From assembly GCA_034359265.1 (NCBI GenBank), contig CP136898.1, forward strand, positions 38,339,501 through 38,403,500: a stretch of DNA of 64,000 nucleotides. Reading direction: 5' to 3'. Below are positions 43,619 to 55,949 of this stretch, one piece after another. This DNA is from Canna indica. Taxonomy: Eukaryota > Streptophyta > Magnoliopsida > Zingiberales > Cannaceae. The translations under genes and the position numbers were made by a program. The notes under the pieces are model-generated. The model made no database searches. It was not told where the DNA came from and saw only the letters and a list, made by a program, of their open reading frames with translations. Positions within the stretch are counted from its first letter, which is position 1. Every line of letters starts with the position of its first letter.

Positions 43619-44492
43619 TGTTGTGTGAAATCCAACACTAGAAGGGGGGTTGAATAGTGTCAGTCCCCTTTGCTATTTAATCAATTTTTCTTTTTACTCA
43701 AATTTAACTTCAATTGAGTGTAAGTGTTTCTTAACAATAGATGTGATCAAATATTGAGAACAGTAATAAGCAAATAAGAAAGCACTGTAGACAAGAGTAA
43801 GTATAGTGGTTCGGCCAAATGCCTACTCCACTACCTTGGCTCCTCACCAAGGATTTCTAACCACTACTTTATAGAGTTTGTCTTTCCCTTTGAATATAAT
43901 GAGGACACTCTTCTCACCACTCTGAGAACCCCTCAATCCTATTCACCTAGGCAAAACACAATTCTACAATGTTTCCCCTAAGTATTTCCCAAGCACACCT
44001 AGCAGCTATTACAAATGGAAAACAAGTCTGAAATAAAACTTTAAATACAATGTAAACGAGCTTAAGAATAGAAAGAAAAACCAAAGCTCTTTTCCAAGCC
44101 TTCACTCCTTCAACTTGCCAAATGATAGACTCGAGTTGTAGCAGAGTTGAGGAAAGCAGGCGCTTGAAGCGAATTTTGACAGAAATTTAGGGCGCAACAA
44201 AACGATCACTTTGAAGGCTTTTAATCGCTTGTTGAATTGCTCAATGATTTTCCAAGAAGCTTTTAAGAAGGTAGGTGAGGGGTATTTATAACCCCTCAGC
44301 TGAACGAGTGGTTAAACGGCTAGAAAACTAGCCGTTACACCCGTTCTGTGAATTTTTTGCACTGTTCGGTCGACCGACGGGTCGACCGAATCGGTCAACT
44401 GATGCAGGGAAGCAGAAGGCGCAACCAACAATTTCTAATACGGTCGACCGAATCGGTCGACCGTTGCAGAGAAGCCTAGACACGGCTTTGTG

Positions 44493-45937
44493 TGTTAGCT
44501 GAAGGGTTCCTCCTTCATGCTTTATTCTCCTCATGATTATTTTGATGATAACAAACCTATTTAACAAGTGCTTGAAGTATGAAAATTGTAGGATCGATGA
44601 AAGATATGTCATGCCTTACGTATCTCAATCAATCGCCAAAATAGATCAATGCGTGCATAAAAAATGCTTTGGATAGGATGGAGAATCCTTTAAAGTTAAA
44701 GCACGCCGAAGAACGAAGCCAAAAAACCAAGCGCGAAATGAGAAAGCCAAGATAAAACTTTCTAGCTATGGTTTGATCGATTGGACGGTCGACCGTATGG
44801 TGTTAAGAAGTGGTAGCAGCCAATTCGGTTGATCGGTCGATCGACTGAATGATGCGGAAAAGAGGTAGTAGCCGCAGAAGGCTACGTCGGTCGATCGGTC
44901 GGTCGACTGACCGAAGCTAAAATATAGCAGAACGCTCATCGGTCGATCGATTAGTCGATCGGATTTGGGATCGCCAATCTCGTGACAGTCAGTCGATCTG
45001 TCGGTCGACTGAATGATGCGTAAATATTACAGAAGGCTGGGCGGTCGATCGGGTGGTCGACCGACAATTGACCGGACTTTCGATAGGGCATCTGTAATGG
45101 TAAAAATTATGCCCGTTAATGCCCTATTTCAGCTGAGGATTATAAATACCTCATCTAACATCTTTAACTCTCTCCTCCTGATCCTTACAGATTTAATTGA
45201 GCATTTTAAGAAGGGAATTGAGCCTTCCAAAAGATTTTTGCTTGCGCTCGGTTCTTCTGCCGATATCTTCTTCAAGCACACACTCTTCCTCAACTCGGGC
45301 TTCAACTCGAGCTCTACGACTTAGCGAGTTGGAGGCTTTGAAGGTTTGGAAAAGAGCATTGATTCTTAGTTTCATTTCTAAGCTCTTTTCATTAGAATCT
45401 TTACCTGTTATTTGAACCTGTCATTTTTGAAATTGAGTTTGTATAAACCTAGGTTGCTAGGTTTGATTTGGTTGGTAACTTTGCCTTTGTGATTGAGGCT
45501 TAATTCCACCATTGTACAGCATAACTTGCTAGGATTGAGTGAGTTGTCCCTTAGGGTTGAGGTGGAAGAGTGCTCTCGGTAAGAAGGCAGAGACTTCCGG
45601 GTGTGGAAGTGACTTAGGTCGAGAGTGCGACTCTTTGAGTCAAACTCCTCATTGTAAGGGTAACTACATTAATCTAGTAAAACTTAGCTTGGAAATCCTA
45701 AGTGGGGTGCTTAGGTAGTGGAGTAGGCATTGGTGCCAAACCACTATAAATTTATGTGTTAACATTGTTTTCTATTGTTGATTGTGCTTAATTGTTTTAC
45801 CTTGCTTCCACATTTAATCACAAAATCGTAACTTGCCTAAGTGATCTAAGTAAACGATTATTATTGAAATTAGGCGAAAGATTTAGTTAACACACTATTC
45901 ACCCCCCCCCACCTCTAATGTTGCCATTTCACCTACA
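44493..45937 (+). repeat. 5' LTR of element C
   Basis: Starts TGTTAGCTGAAGG and ends CACCTACA. The TATA-like TATAAATA is at 45141, and a GTCGACCG palindrome cluster lies upstream of it (44770-45070). B-family U5 wording occurs near 45690-45735. Confidence 0.92.
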
Positions 45938-45953
45938 ATTGGTATCAGAGTAG
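45938..45953 (+). other. Primer-binding site of element C
   Basis: ATTGGTATCAGAGTAG directly after the LTR; Met-tRNA type. Confidence 0.85.
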
Positions 45954-46005
45954 GTCCATAGCTTGAGATTTTACCATCTCTTCTACACCTTGTCTCGATC
46001 CGAGA

Positions 46006-47618
46006 ATGGAACTAGAGTGTGTAGCGTTTATACCACCTAGGTTCGATTAGTCTAACTTTGGTCTTTGAAAGAGTAGAATGTATACTTTCCTAAAGACTCC
46101 ACGTTTAGGTGTCTTTAACATTGTAAAAATCAAATATATTGAACCTAAGGAAAACATGAATGCATGGACCCAAGAACAAATTAATATGTTTGAATTAAAT
46201 GCTAAAGCAACAAATTACATATATTGTTCTTTGGAAAATAATATATTTGAAAAGATAATGCATTGTACTTCCGCATTCGATATTTGGGCTTGCTTAAATG
46301 TCCTATATGATTATGCTAAAATCGAGGAGTTAGAAACTTTTAATGAAGGTAGTGATGACAATGGTCATCCTTCCAATGCTAACATGGTTTTTGAAGCCCA
46401 AAGTGTCTCCAGCCATAGGAGCACTAAAAGCCGGAAGAGAAAGGTGATTCGCCATGTGTGCCAAGAGAAAGGGCATGTAAGGAAGAATTGTCATTCCATG
46501 AAGAACAAGGCAAAAAAGAGGTCAAACGCTTCCACATCATCATCTTACTCAAGTGAAGTATCCTCTTACCATGACGATGAAGCCACTCAAAAGAATGCCT
46601 CATGAATGATAACAGTGAGGTACATTCCTCTCCTTCTAATCATGTTAATAATAATGATAGTATTAACTCATCTAGTTCTCATGATCTTGATGAATTGATG
46701 GATGAATATAAAATCATGTATGCCTTGATGGTTAAAAAAGATAAAGAGAATAGAAATTTGAAAAAAGAAAACTTAAATCTTAGCTCTCAATTACATTATG
46801 TAAAATTAGAAAATGAGAAGCTAAAAATTAGTGTCTCCAATCCATGCCATGATACCTTAAGTGCATCTTTGCTTCATAGGATAAGGGAGGAGAGGATAAG
46901 AGGTCGATTAATATCCATTGTTTGTTTAGTGCATGGATTAAAAGAAAATAGAAATAAATAAATATAAAATTGGTATTATATCCTATATACACCGAATTTA
47001 AACAAATTATATCCAATCTCCTCTCATTTATTATTCAATCCAATCTTATCCTATCCAATGAAGCAAACATACCATAAGTGTTGACACTAACGATTTAAAA
47101 ACAAAAAATAACATCTTAAAGAATGAAAATAGCATGTTGAAAACTCAATTGCATGCTATTCAAAAATCCGTGAACGACTTGAAGAATGAGGTTGTTTCTC
47201 TAAATAAGAAAGTTAATAATCTACCTAGTAGTTCATCTTCTAAGAATTTTATAAATTCAAATGTTTCTTTCAATAATGCTTATGCTCATCATGCTTCTTA
47301 TATCAAGCATTCTAACATCAAACCTCATGTTCAAAAGAAAATTGTTTCCTTCAAGAATGCTCATACTCATCATGTTTCACATGACAAGCATTTAAAAATA
47401 AATCTCATGTCCATAACAAAAACAAAAAGAAATTTAATGGACATTGCTTTTGTTGTGGTATTTTTGGCCATGCTATTTATGATTGTGCATTCAAGAAAAA
47501 TCCAAGTGTAGTTAAGACACTTTGGATTCCTAGGCCAACTCACCCCCAAGGACCCAAAGCCATTTGGGTACCAATAGTCTCATCTTCTCTTGTAGGGGGA
47601 GCTACCACACAAGGGTAA
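46006..47618 (+). pseudogene. Element C gag, interrupted by a MITE
   Basis: The ATG at 46006 opens MELECVAFIPPRFD, homologous to element D gag. The main frame (MYTFLKTPRLGVFN, then VLYDYAKIEELETFNEG) follows a shift near 46070. The first zinc knuckle near 46450 has lost its first Cys (RHVCQEKGHVRKNC). After a shift at about 46600 comes the K/E coiled-coil zone (46730-46830), the MITE, more coiled coil, and a second intact knuckle C-F-C-C-G-I-F-G-H-A-I-Y-D-C (about 47445). The frame ends at 47618 just after GGATTQG. No protease follows. Confidence 0.8.
46861..47074. mobile_element. Tourist-like (PIF/Harbinger) MITE, 214 bp, TSD TAA
   Basis: The ends are inverted (left GTGCATCTTTGCTTCATAGG, right inverse TGGTATGTTTGCTTCATTGG), flanked by TAA at 46858-46860 and 47075-47077. 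Removal rejoins the gag frame across the site. There is no coding capacity. Confidence 0.83.
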
Positions 47619-49267
47619 GAGAAGTAAAGAGTTGAAGTTGACCATGGACTTGAATGATGAATCATCCCTTGGGTGCAACTTCAAGCTACCTTGATGCCTT
47701 AGGTAAGGTTGGCATCAAAACTATTCCGGTATCATCTTCTAACTTGCATTGTTTTATCTTAGTTGAAGATTATGATACTATTCTTAATTCTAGTTAATCT
47801 TCGTGCTCTCAATTCATTTCATGAAATGATTTTTGATTTTGATTTTCCGGTCTCTTCGGAGACCTATGTAGCCTGTAATGGGCTCATGCGACCTTGCGGT
47901 TTTAAATCATAGGCTCATTGTGGTCTTTCGGTTTTCAACCAATAGGAAGGGTTGAAGATCTTATGTTTCAAAAGTTCATATGTAGAGATCGCTCGATTCG
48001 TTGTGGTTTCATGATGATTCTACTTAAAACAAATTTTTAACTATCTAGCTTAGGTTGAAATTCTCAAATGAAGAATTTTTTTCACCTTGCTATTTAGTAT
48101 GATAACTTGCTAGTAGATATGGTTTGATTACTATTAATGAAGTATACTTGCAAGTTATTATAAATGGAAGGCTACTATGAAGAAAATGAAAAAGAAAATG
48201 AAAAGTTTGGAAAATTCTCAATAATGATGTATGAGTTTAATTTTGCAAAAATATTTGTATAATAATTGATTATTTATGCTTAATGATGTCTCTATACTCA
48301 TGATTGTCTTTGCATGATAAATATATGAAAGTTCATGAGTAGGTAAAACTTTGATAACTTAGGCAATTTCATGATATCTTGATTGGATGAAATTTGCTCT
48401 AGGTTAGAATTCTCATTAGAGACCTCATTTTTTTAAATGGTTGGTAAACATGTTTAAAATACTCATATCACATGAATCTAGACATTTAAACTTGAAAACT
48501 CATGTCTAGACAACCAATGCGATAATTCAATTTCTTTATGAAATTCAAAATTGAAAATGCTTGACCTAAGTCAACAATTTGACTTAAAAATCTCTGTTCA
48601 AGTTAAAATTTTCTCAAACATGTTTAGATTCACTCATGTTAAATGTCCAAGTGCCTAAGCTAGAGAAAACATGAGTAGATAGCTAAATTTGATACTTAGC
48701 ACTTTTATGGTTTCAAGGATACTTTAAATGAAACCGTGCAAAGGTCATATCTCGATTAAACGACATTAATTTCACTCCAAACTTGACAAACAAGTTTTAA
48801 ATGAATATATCTTGACATATAGAAAGTTTGAACAAAATTTGAAATCAGTGGATAAATGACTTATATTTACAAAAATGCAACTGAGATCTTGTAGAATTTC
48901 TAGAAAATTGTAGAGATATCATTTTTGATTGATTCTTGATTTTTTGGAATCCTCATAAAGTATAATTCATGTAAAAAAAATTCATAAAATTTGAATGCTC
49001 ACACCCTCTTAAAAAGAATTTTTTTTTAAGGGATAAAAACCTAGGGCAGATCGAGCGATCGATTGGCCTGCGACCGCCCGATTGACCGACGGGCGGAAAT
49101 CGACCTAGATCGGCGATTTCTTTGGCCAGATTAAATCCTGGCCGTTCAAACCAAATGTTTAAGCCCGAAACTAGGGCCTCCTTGCCCATTCGACCGGCTG
49201 CCCCAACCTAAGACATCTCCTCTCATCTTCTAGGGTTTCTACCTCCTCTCCAAGACTCTTGTCCAAG
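47619..49267 (+). mobile_element. Element C post-gag non-coding interior and presumed 5' exon
   Basis: No pol coding. The conserved block at 47845-47955 is shared with D, and 48600-48700 is shared with B's interior. Near 49030-49110 it has GGTCGAC-like palindromic words and a CT-rich leader ending in CCAAG|GTAAAA at 49268, which resembles a splice donor. Confidence 0.6.
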
Positions 49268-49853
49268 GTAAAAAGTTTTTCTTTATCCATCATTCATGAG
49301 GTGATTCTCAAAAACGTGATTTCTTCATCTCTTACTCTTTCAATGTGTCTTGATTCATACAAAAAAAATGTGATCCATGCTTACTTTACTTGGATAATAA
49401 TTTCTCCTTGGCATGCTTACTCCAAAAATGATTTTTTTTCAAAAATCAACATCCCATGTCTCTTTAGATGATTCAACATTTACTTTTAAAAGAATTTTGT
49501 TGTGGTCAAAAAATTGTTAGTCAAGAACTCTCTTGTTTTCATTCAAGAGTTTTTTTTCAACTTTAACTTTGGCCTTCTTAAAAGAATTTTGTTTTGGTTA
49601 AAAAGAAAAATGTTTCTTATTCTCTTCTAGCCAAAACAATTTTTTTTTGTGTGATCTTTTCATTTATGGATCATTTTGTTTAATTTTCTTTTGTGTTTAT
49701 TTTTTATCTTGAAACTTAATGAGTAAATCTTTTTGTTCTTACATAAATCTATGCCGATCTTTAAATTTTTTTTGCCTTCTTTTATTTGTGTTAAAAACAT
49801 GCATCTCTCATTTAAAACTAATCATCTACATCATCGTCAAAATTATCTTGCAG
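49268..49853 (+). other. Candidate intron upstream of element C's 3' ORF
   Basis: It begins GTAAAA after CCAAG, is T-rich throughout, and ends TTATCTTGCAG one base before the ATG at 49855. That is a textbook plant acceptor. Such splicing would give a subgenomic mRNA for the 3' ORF. Inferred from sequence only. Confidence 0.5.
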
Positions 49854-49854
49854 A

Positions 49855-50979
49855 ATGGCACCCAAGACTAAACTCCCAACCTTACTCGATAACCTATTGA
49901 CCTCTTTAGGCAAGAAACAAGATGCTAAGTTTGTAGATAGAGCCATCATGCAGACACGTCCAGTCAATCTAAGTGATTTAGAACAATTCGATATTAGAGG
50001 CAAACTTGTTAGCATGGGATGGGTAGAGTTTTTAGAAAAACAAATACCTGTATGCCCCATCCTGTTGAAAGCCTTTTTCTCCAACCTGGTAATAGAAAAG
50101 GCAAGGTATGGTGATGACGTAATTCTTCGGTCTGAAATCCTAGGGAAAATCATAGTAATAACCAAATCCCACATTGGAGATGAATTTGGATTTCCTCTAG
50201 TAGGAAGATCAATTTATAAGATGTCCACACATCGTTTTCATGAGGAGTTTCCTACTCATGAAATTATGTCAACTATTTATCCTGAGGATTATCAGGGAAT
50301 GATCCCCACCCAAAGCATCAAACTATCAACCACTGCCAGGATCATGCATCTCATCATTTCGTATAATATCCTTCCTAGAGCAGGTCACTATGATGAGGTC
50401 ACCACTATGAGTTCTAGAGTACTTTTCTTTGCCATGTCTCGCACTCCTATAAATGTCCCTGATCTTATGCTTAGGTATATAGCTGAAGTTCATGCCTCAA
50501 AAAAATAAGCCTTACCATATGCCTCAATATTTTCTCACTTCATATATGAAGCTGGGGTAAATAGGTCTAGATTTGTAATAAAGCCCATATCCAAACTCAT
50601 AGATTCTTCCTCTCTTGGCCGCATGAAGATCATTGAAAATTAGTGTGGCAAAAGAACGCGAGGAGAACCTATGGAACAGCCTGAGCATGACACAAAGATG
50701 GAGGAAGACGAAGCTGGTGGAGGTTCAACATCTGGTACTTCCCTTACGCGCCTAAGTCATCTGGAGGATCGCTTTGCTCAGTTTCGCATCGGTAAGATGG
50801 AATGGAACAAAAGCACATTAGAACGCCTAGATGAGTACGATCGTCAGATTGGCAACTACGGGCGTCAGATGGACGAGTATGGTATCATAATTGGTGACCA
50901 TGGCCGGCGCATAGATGAGTATGGTCGTCAAGTTGATGAAATGTATGGGAGAGTGGATGAGATGTGGCAATATTATTAG
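49855..50979 (+). pseudogene. Element C 3' ORF (putative plant transposon protein-like)
   Basis: The frame opens MAPKTKLPTLLDNLLTS and runs 217 codons to a stop at 50506, continues in frame to another stop at about 50641, and then gives EQPEHDTKMEEDEAGGG up to 50979. The core FDIRGKLVSMGWVEFLE, FFSNLVIEKA and IGDEFGFPLVGRSIYK fits the domain I know as 'putative plant transposon protein' (Transposase_32). The C-terminal part carries short repeats of 'YGRQMDEYG' type, probably coiled coil. It occupies the same place as element A's post-pol ORF. Role unknown. Confidence 0.65.
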
Positions 50980-51446
50980 TCACATCTACCACCTCCTCCT
51001 CCGTCTGAGGACGTGTAGTCCTCTTTGATGTATTGATGTTATTCATCCTATGAACATGTATTTCACACTTAACTTTAATATGTATTTGGTTGACTATGCT
51101 AAGTGATGATTAGTATGTAAGTGTTATTCCTTTTTTTTTTCATGTATGCTTGCTATGTTTGATTTTTTTTAATGGATAACAAAAGGGGGAGAATTAGAAA
51201 ATATATGCATATCGATAGGGGGAGCATTGAATGAATACTTCATTTCATTATCCATATAGATAGGGGGAGAATTAAAAAAATATATATGCATATAAATAGG
51301 GGGAGCTCTAATTGAATACATTACTTCATTTCCTTGATGCTTCCAAGTATCCATTTAATAAGTCATGCCTCATAATAATTATCGGATAAATTACTTCATC
51401 TTGATATTTATCGTCAATGGTTTGTCATCATCAAAAAGGGGGAGAT
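50980..51446 (+). other. Element C 3' leader with repeated polypurine tracts
   Basis: At least five purine tracts occur: about 51182 (AAAAGGGGGAGAA), 51217, 51261, 51297 and the terminal AAAAAGGGGGAGATT at 51434-51446. They are spaced by 35-45 bp in the first four, each following a 'atatgcat' or 'atagat' word. No coding frame. Confidence 0.75.
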
Positions 51447-52918
51447 TGATAGCTGAAGGGTTCCTCCTTCATGCTTTATTCTCCTCATGATTATTTTGAT
51501 GATAACAAACCTATTTAACAAGTGCTTGAAGTATGAAAATTGTAGGATCGATGAAAGATAAGTCAAGCCTTACGTCTCTCAATCAATCTCCAAAACAGAT
51601 CAATGCGTGTGTAAAAAATGCTTTGGATAACATGGAGAATCCTGTAAAGTTAAAGCACGCTAAAGAACGAAGCTGAAAAACCAAGCGCGAAATGAGAAAG
51701 CCAAAATAAAACTTTCCAGCTCTGGTTCGATCGACCATCCGGTCGACCGAATGGCGTTAAGAAGTGGCAGCAGCCAATTCGGTCGGTCGACCGAATGATG
51801 CGCAAAAGAGGCAGTAGCCGTGGAAGGCTACGTTGGTCGACCAATCGACCGACTGACTGAAGCCAAAATATGGCAGAACGCTCATCGGTCGACCGGATGG
51901 TAAATCGCGAGTCGCGCAATTTTGGCATCACTGCTTTGGTCGATCGATTGGTCGATCGGATTCGGGATCGCAAATCTCGCAGTAGTCGGTCAACCCGTCG
52001 GTCGACTGAATAACACGTAAATATTACAGAAGGCTGGGCGGTCGAACGGTCGGTCGATCGACGATCCACCGGACCTTCGACCGGGAGTCTGTAACGGTAA
52101 AATTTATGCCCGTTAACGCCCTATTTCAGCTGAGGATTATAAGTACCTCATCTAACATCTTTAACTCTCTCCTCCTATTCCTTACTGATTTAATTAAGCA
52201 TTTTAAGAAGGAAATGAGCCTTCCAAAGATTTTTGCTTGCGATCGGTTCTTCCGCCGACATCTTCTTCAAGCGCACGCTCTTCCTCAACTCGGGCTTCAA
52301 CTCGAGCTCTACGACTTAGCGAGTTGGAGGCTTTGAGGGCTTGGAAAAGAGCATTGATTCTTGGTTTCATTTCTAAGCTCTTTTCATTGTAATCTTTACC
52401 TGTTATTTGAACCTATCATTTTTGAAATTGAGTTTGTATAAACCTAGGTTGCTAGGTTTGATTTGGTTGGTGGTTGCCATTGTGATTGAGGCTTAATTCC
52501 ACCATTGTAAACCGTTGTAACGCATAACTTGCTAGGAATGAGTGCGTTGTCCCTTAGGGTTGAGGTGGAAGAGTGCTCTCGGTAAGAAGGCGGAGACTTC
52601 CGGGTGTGGAAGTGCCTTAGGTCGAGAGTGCGACTCTTCGAGTCAAAGTCCTCATTGTAAGGGTAACTACATTAATCTAGTAAAACTTAGCTTGGAAATC
52701 CTAAGCGGGGTGCTTAGGTATTGGAGTAGGCATTGGGGCCGAAACACTATAAATTTGTGTTAGCATTGTTTTATATTGTTGATTGTACTTAATTGTTTTA
52801 CCTTGTTTCCGTATTTAATCACAAAATCGTAACTTGCCTAAGTGATCTAAGTAAATGATTATAATTGAAATACACTATTCAGCCCCCCCCCCCCTCTTGT
52901 GTTACCATTTCACCTATA
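51447..52918 (+). repeat. 3' LTR of element C
   Basis: Starts TGATAGCTGAAGG and ends CACCTATA. It differs from the 5' LTR by many substitutions and small indels, including a changed TATA (TTATAAGTAC at about 52138). Target duplication TTGTG follows. Confidence 0.9.
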
Positions 52919-53458
52919 TTGTGATCTGCCATCCGGTCGACCGATGAGCCTTCTGCCAAATTTTGGCTTCGGTCGATTGACCGACCGGTCGACCGACGCA
53001 ACCTCCTGCGATTTTTTCACCAACTTCGGTCGACCGAATGGCTATTGCCATTTTTTTGCAACATTCGGTCGACCGATCGGTCGACCAAATTGGCTGCTGC
53101 CAAAGATCTGCCTTGTTCGGTCGACTGAACTCAAGCTAAGGCTGATTTTTACATTGAATTTGTCACATGACTTTTTGGTTTTAGTTACCAAGTTTCAACT
53201 TGGATAACTTTATAATTTTGGCTTGGGATAAAATCATCCTAAGGGTATATTACATGATTTATACTTAATTTATACCCGAGCCTTTCTTTGACGTTCTTTT
53301 CTATCGTTTCTTGACGATCTTTCCTTTAGTTTCTCCGAATGAAGTTAGCATGCTTATCACAACCTCAACCTAAACTCCAAACTTCACACATAGATTAAAT
53401 ACATGTTTCTTATCATCAAAATGAAGATGAAAGCTTAAGAGAGACCCTTAAGCCAACA

Positions 53459-53726
53459 ATCTCCCCCTTTTTGATGATGACAAACATAACAAGAAATTTA
53501 AGAAAACATATGCAGATTTTTTGTGAGTTTGAGTTAAGGGATTCATGAGTTAAGGTAAAGAAAATATAAAACTCAACATATGCATACAAATGCTTCTAAC
53601 TCGCCTTATGCTCCCCCTATCAATGTGCATATCATTTTTGTAACCCCCCCTAACTATATGCATCGTGAAAACCGAGTGTGACATTACTTTTTCTCCCCCT
53701 TTTGACATCAATCAAAAAAGGTAAGA
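53459..53726 (-). mobile_element. Element E 3' leader and polypurine tracts
   Basis: The minus-strand tract AAAAAGGGGGAGAT (53459-53472) adjoins the LTR. Further tracts lie at about 53610-53622, 53644-53652 and 53693-53706 (AAAAGGGGGAGAAA), the last following a 'gattgatgtca' word shared with B and H. No gene. Confidence 0.75.
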
Positions 53727-54075
53727 CACTACTAGAAAAATGGGCATCAGCAACGGCTGATGCCGTTGCTGAGCCGTTGCTGAAAATCATCAGCAACGGC
53801 GTGCAACGATTGGCGCCATTGCAATGGAGCCGTGGCAGAAACGGTCGCTCGGGCCGTTGCTAAAAATATTATCAGCAACGGTTTTGCCACGGACGCGGAG
53901 CCGTTGCTGATAACATTAATAGCAATGGCTAGTGAGCCCATAGCAATGCCGTTAGTAAAATCCTGTTGCTAAGCCGTTGTTGTAGGTTATCAGCAACGGC
54001 TTTCAATAAACTTTTAGCGACGACTTTCCCACGGACGGCCGTGGGAAAGCCGTTGCTGATGATGTGAACCTGGTA
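53727..54075 (-). repeat. 3' subterminal repeats of second CACTA
   Basis: CAGCAACGG motifs in both orientations from the tip to about 54065, including the palindromic CCACGGACGGCCGTGG (54029-54044). Confidence 0.85.
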
Positions 54076-54338
54076 ATGAAAAAAATTAAAATTTCAAATT
54101 TCCATTGATACATTGATACATTATCTGATACATAACTCACACACCCATACACTCATACACACATTCATTCACACATCACAAACACACCAAGATATACATC
54201 AAAACAATTATATTTATATTTATAATTATCCACAAAAGTATAAAAACTATTCAAATGCAAAATTGAAGTATCAATATCCAAACAAAATAAATTAAACAAG
54301 TATAATATCTCAGTAACAAAGTCAATATAAAAAAAATC
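54076..54338. other. 3' untranslated part of second CACTA
   Basis: AT-rich, with a CA-rich stretch of 'acacattcattcacacatca' type at 54135-54190, inverse of 12250-12330. No gene. Confidence 0.6.
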
Positions 54339-55874
54339 TCACGATGACGATGGAGGATGGCCTGGATCATTTGGCGGGATCTGGAGTGCTTGAGTGTACA
54401 CCGACGTGGATTGACTCGAGGACGATGGATGAGATGATGCCAAAGAGATGTCTGCTTCGGGATGACCTGACATGTTGCATAGCATAGCATGCATCTCCGC
54501 CATAATCTCACTCTGGCGCTCCATCATCTCAGTCTGACGCGCGACCGTCTCCTCTAGAGTCCTTATTCTGCTACTATGATCATAACTGGATCTGGAGGTG
54601 GACGGCCGCTCACCAGCGACCGGAGGGGTCGGTGCCCCAAGTGGCCCTAGTACGGCTCGCGCATGACCACTATCTGCAAAGCCATATACGCGGCCATGGT
54701 CCCAGCCACCTGCGGCCTCGACCCACGTTGCTGCGTCAAAGTCCTCGGGGGTGCCCCCGCGCTACACCACCGTCTGGCTGTAGGTCTCCTACTCGAGTTT
54801 GATTTTTTGTTTAATATTTATCATAAAACTTAAATTATAAATATATAATGAATAATTTAAACAAATATATAGTTACCATAATGTATGCAGCGCGGTTGTC
54901 GATGTACTCCCCCGTCCCATGTGCTCGACGGTGAGTCCGCTCAAACACCGCCATCGGGGAGGGTCGCTGGACAGTCCCGTCATCCGACACCGTCGTCTAC
55001 ATTTACAAAACAAATACATTAATTAGTACACATAGTAACAAATAGAATATATAATTAAAAGGTATACTTTCCATACGGTTCGTGTGCACTGCAAATGCAA
55101 TAGCGCCGCCGTGTGACGCGCTGCTCCCCCCGACATGCGATTTCTAGCCGCATTCCTAGAAACATCCTGCCATCGATCCATCGACCATATTCCCACGAGT
55201 TGGTCCCATATATCCGGAGTAATCCAATCGGGGCCGTATCCCTGAGTCTCCGCGATGTTAGTAGTCCCAGCTCGTGCCATCGCTTGGGACCGGGCCTGCC
55301 CCAGCTGCCCGTTGTACCTTGCCCAAGAAATAGCCTCCCAGGCAGCGTAAATGAAGGGCCTTTGGTCCTCAGCCCATGTATAGCGAGCCTGCAGAATAAT
55401 AATATCAGTACCAATATTAATCATCATGCATGTAAAAAAATAAATATTATGTGCCTCAAACTCGCACCATAACATGTCGAGGTGCTCGCTAGGCACGTGA
55501 GACCACGTAGACCATGCCCCGTGCATGTATCATCGAATAGTAGAAGAAATGCTCCTCGTCACTTCTTCTTGCTCGAACCTGCACAACAAAAATAAATTTT
55601 AATATTATATTATGATATAATGAATTTGTAATGATTCATAATTCATGATATATTACCGCTCCCCAATCACGCTAATAAATTTACGTGACTCTGTGGCTGG
55701 TGGAGGCTGCCACCTGTTCGGCCCGGGTGGCCGCCTGCGTCTGGATGTACTAGCCTCGGCAGTATCATCGGCATGAGGATCAGCAACAGGAGGATCAGCA
55801 GCATGAGTAAGTGTAGGAGTCTCACCGATCGGAGATTCCGAAGCTCTCCTGCGACGATAACCACGACCAGACAT
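54339..55874 (-). pseudogene. Accessory transposase of second CACTA with premature stop
   Basis: Same five-exon layout as 10572-12107. Exon 1 starts MSGRGYRRRR at 55874; exon 2 encodes MHGAWSTWSHVPSEHLD; exon 3 encodes ARYTWAEDQRPFIYAAW. In the last exon the CAG of the complete copy (YSQTVVQ) is TAG at 54762-54764, removing the C-terminal coiled-coil half. The second intron again starts with GC (GAG|GCACAT), and here no nearby GT exists. Confidence 0.85.
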
Positions 55875-55949
55875 ATCTGTCGAATAGACATATAATCAGA
55901 TTATTGTATAAATAGTGGAGATATATTTAATAAAATATATACTTTACAA

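Larger units (their letters stand above)
44493..52918 (+). mobile_element. Element C, gag plus extra ORF, no pol, 8.4 kb, TSD TTGTG
   Basis: Complete LTR element: LTRs 44493-45937 and 51447-52918, primer site at 45938, polypurine tract before 51447, and target duplication TTGTG at 44488-44492 and 52919-52923. The interior encodes a gag (46006-47618) and a separate 3' ORF (49855-50979), with no trace of protease, integrase, RT or RNase H. The LTRs differ by visibly many substitutions, so it is not recent. It would need enzymes in trans, for example from an element of E's kind. Confidence 0.9.
43619..53458 (-). repeat. 3' LTR of element E, split by element C
   Basis: On plus it begins TGTTGTGTGAAATCC at 43619 and ends AAGCCAACA at 53458, next to the inverse polypurine tract ATCTCCCCCTTTTT (53459-53472). 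Without element C and one TTGTG, it is about 1.41 kb. It has a TATA inverse (TATTTATA) near 44284 and GGTCGACC clusters. Its element continues right on the minus strand. Confidence 0.85.
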
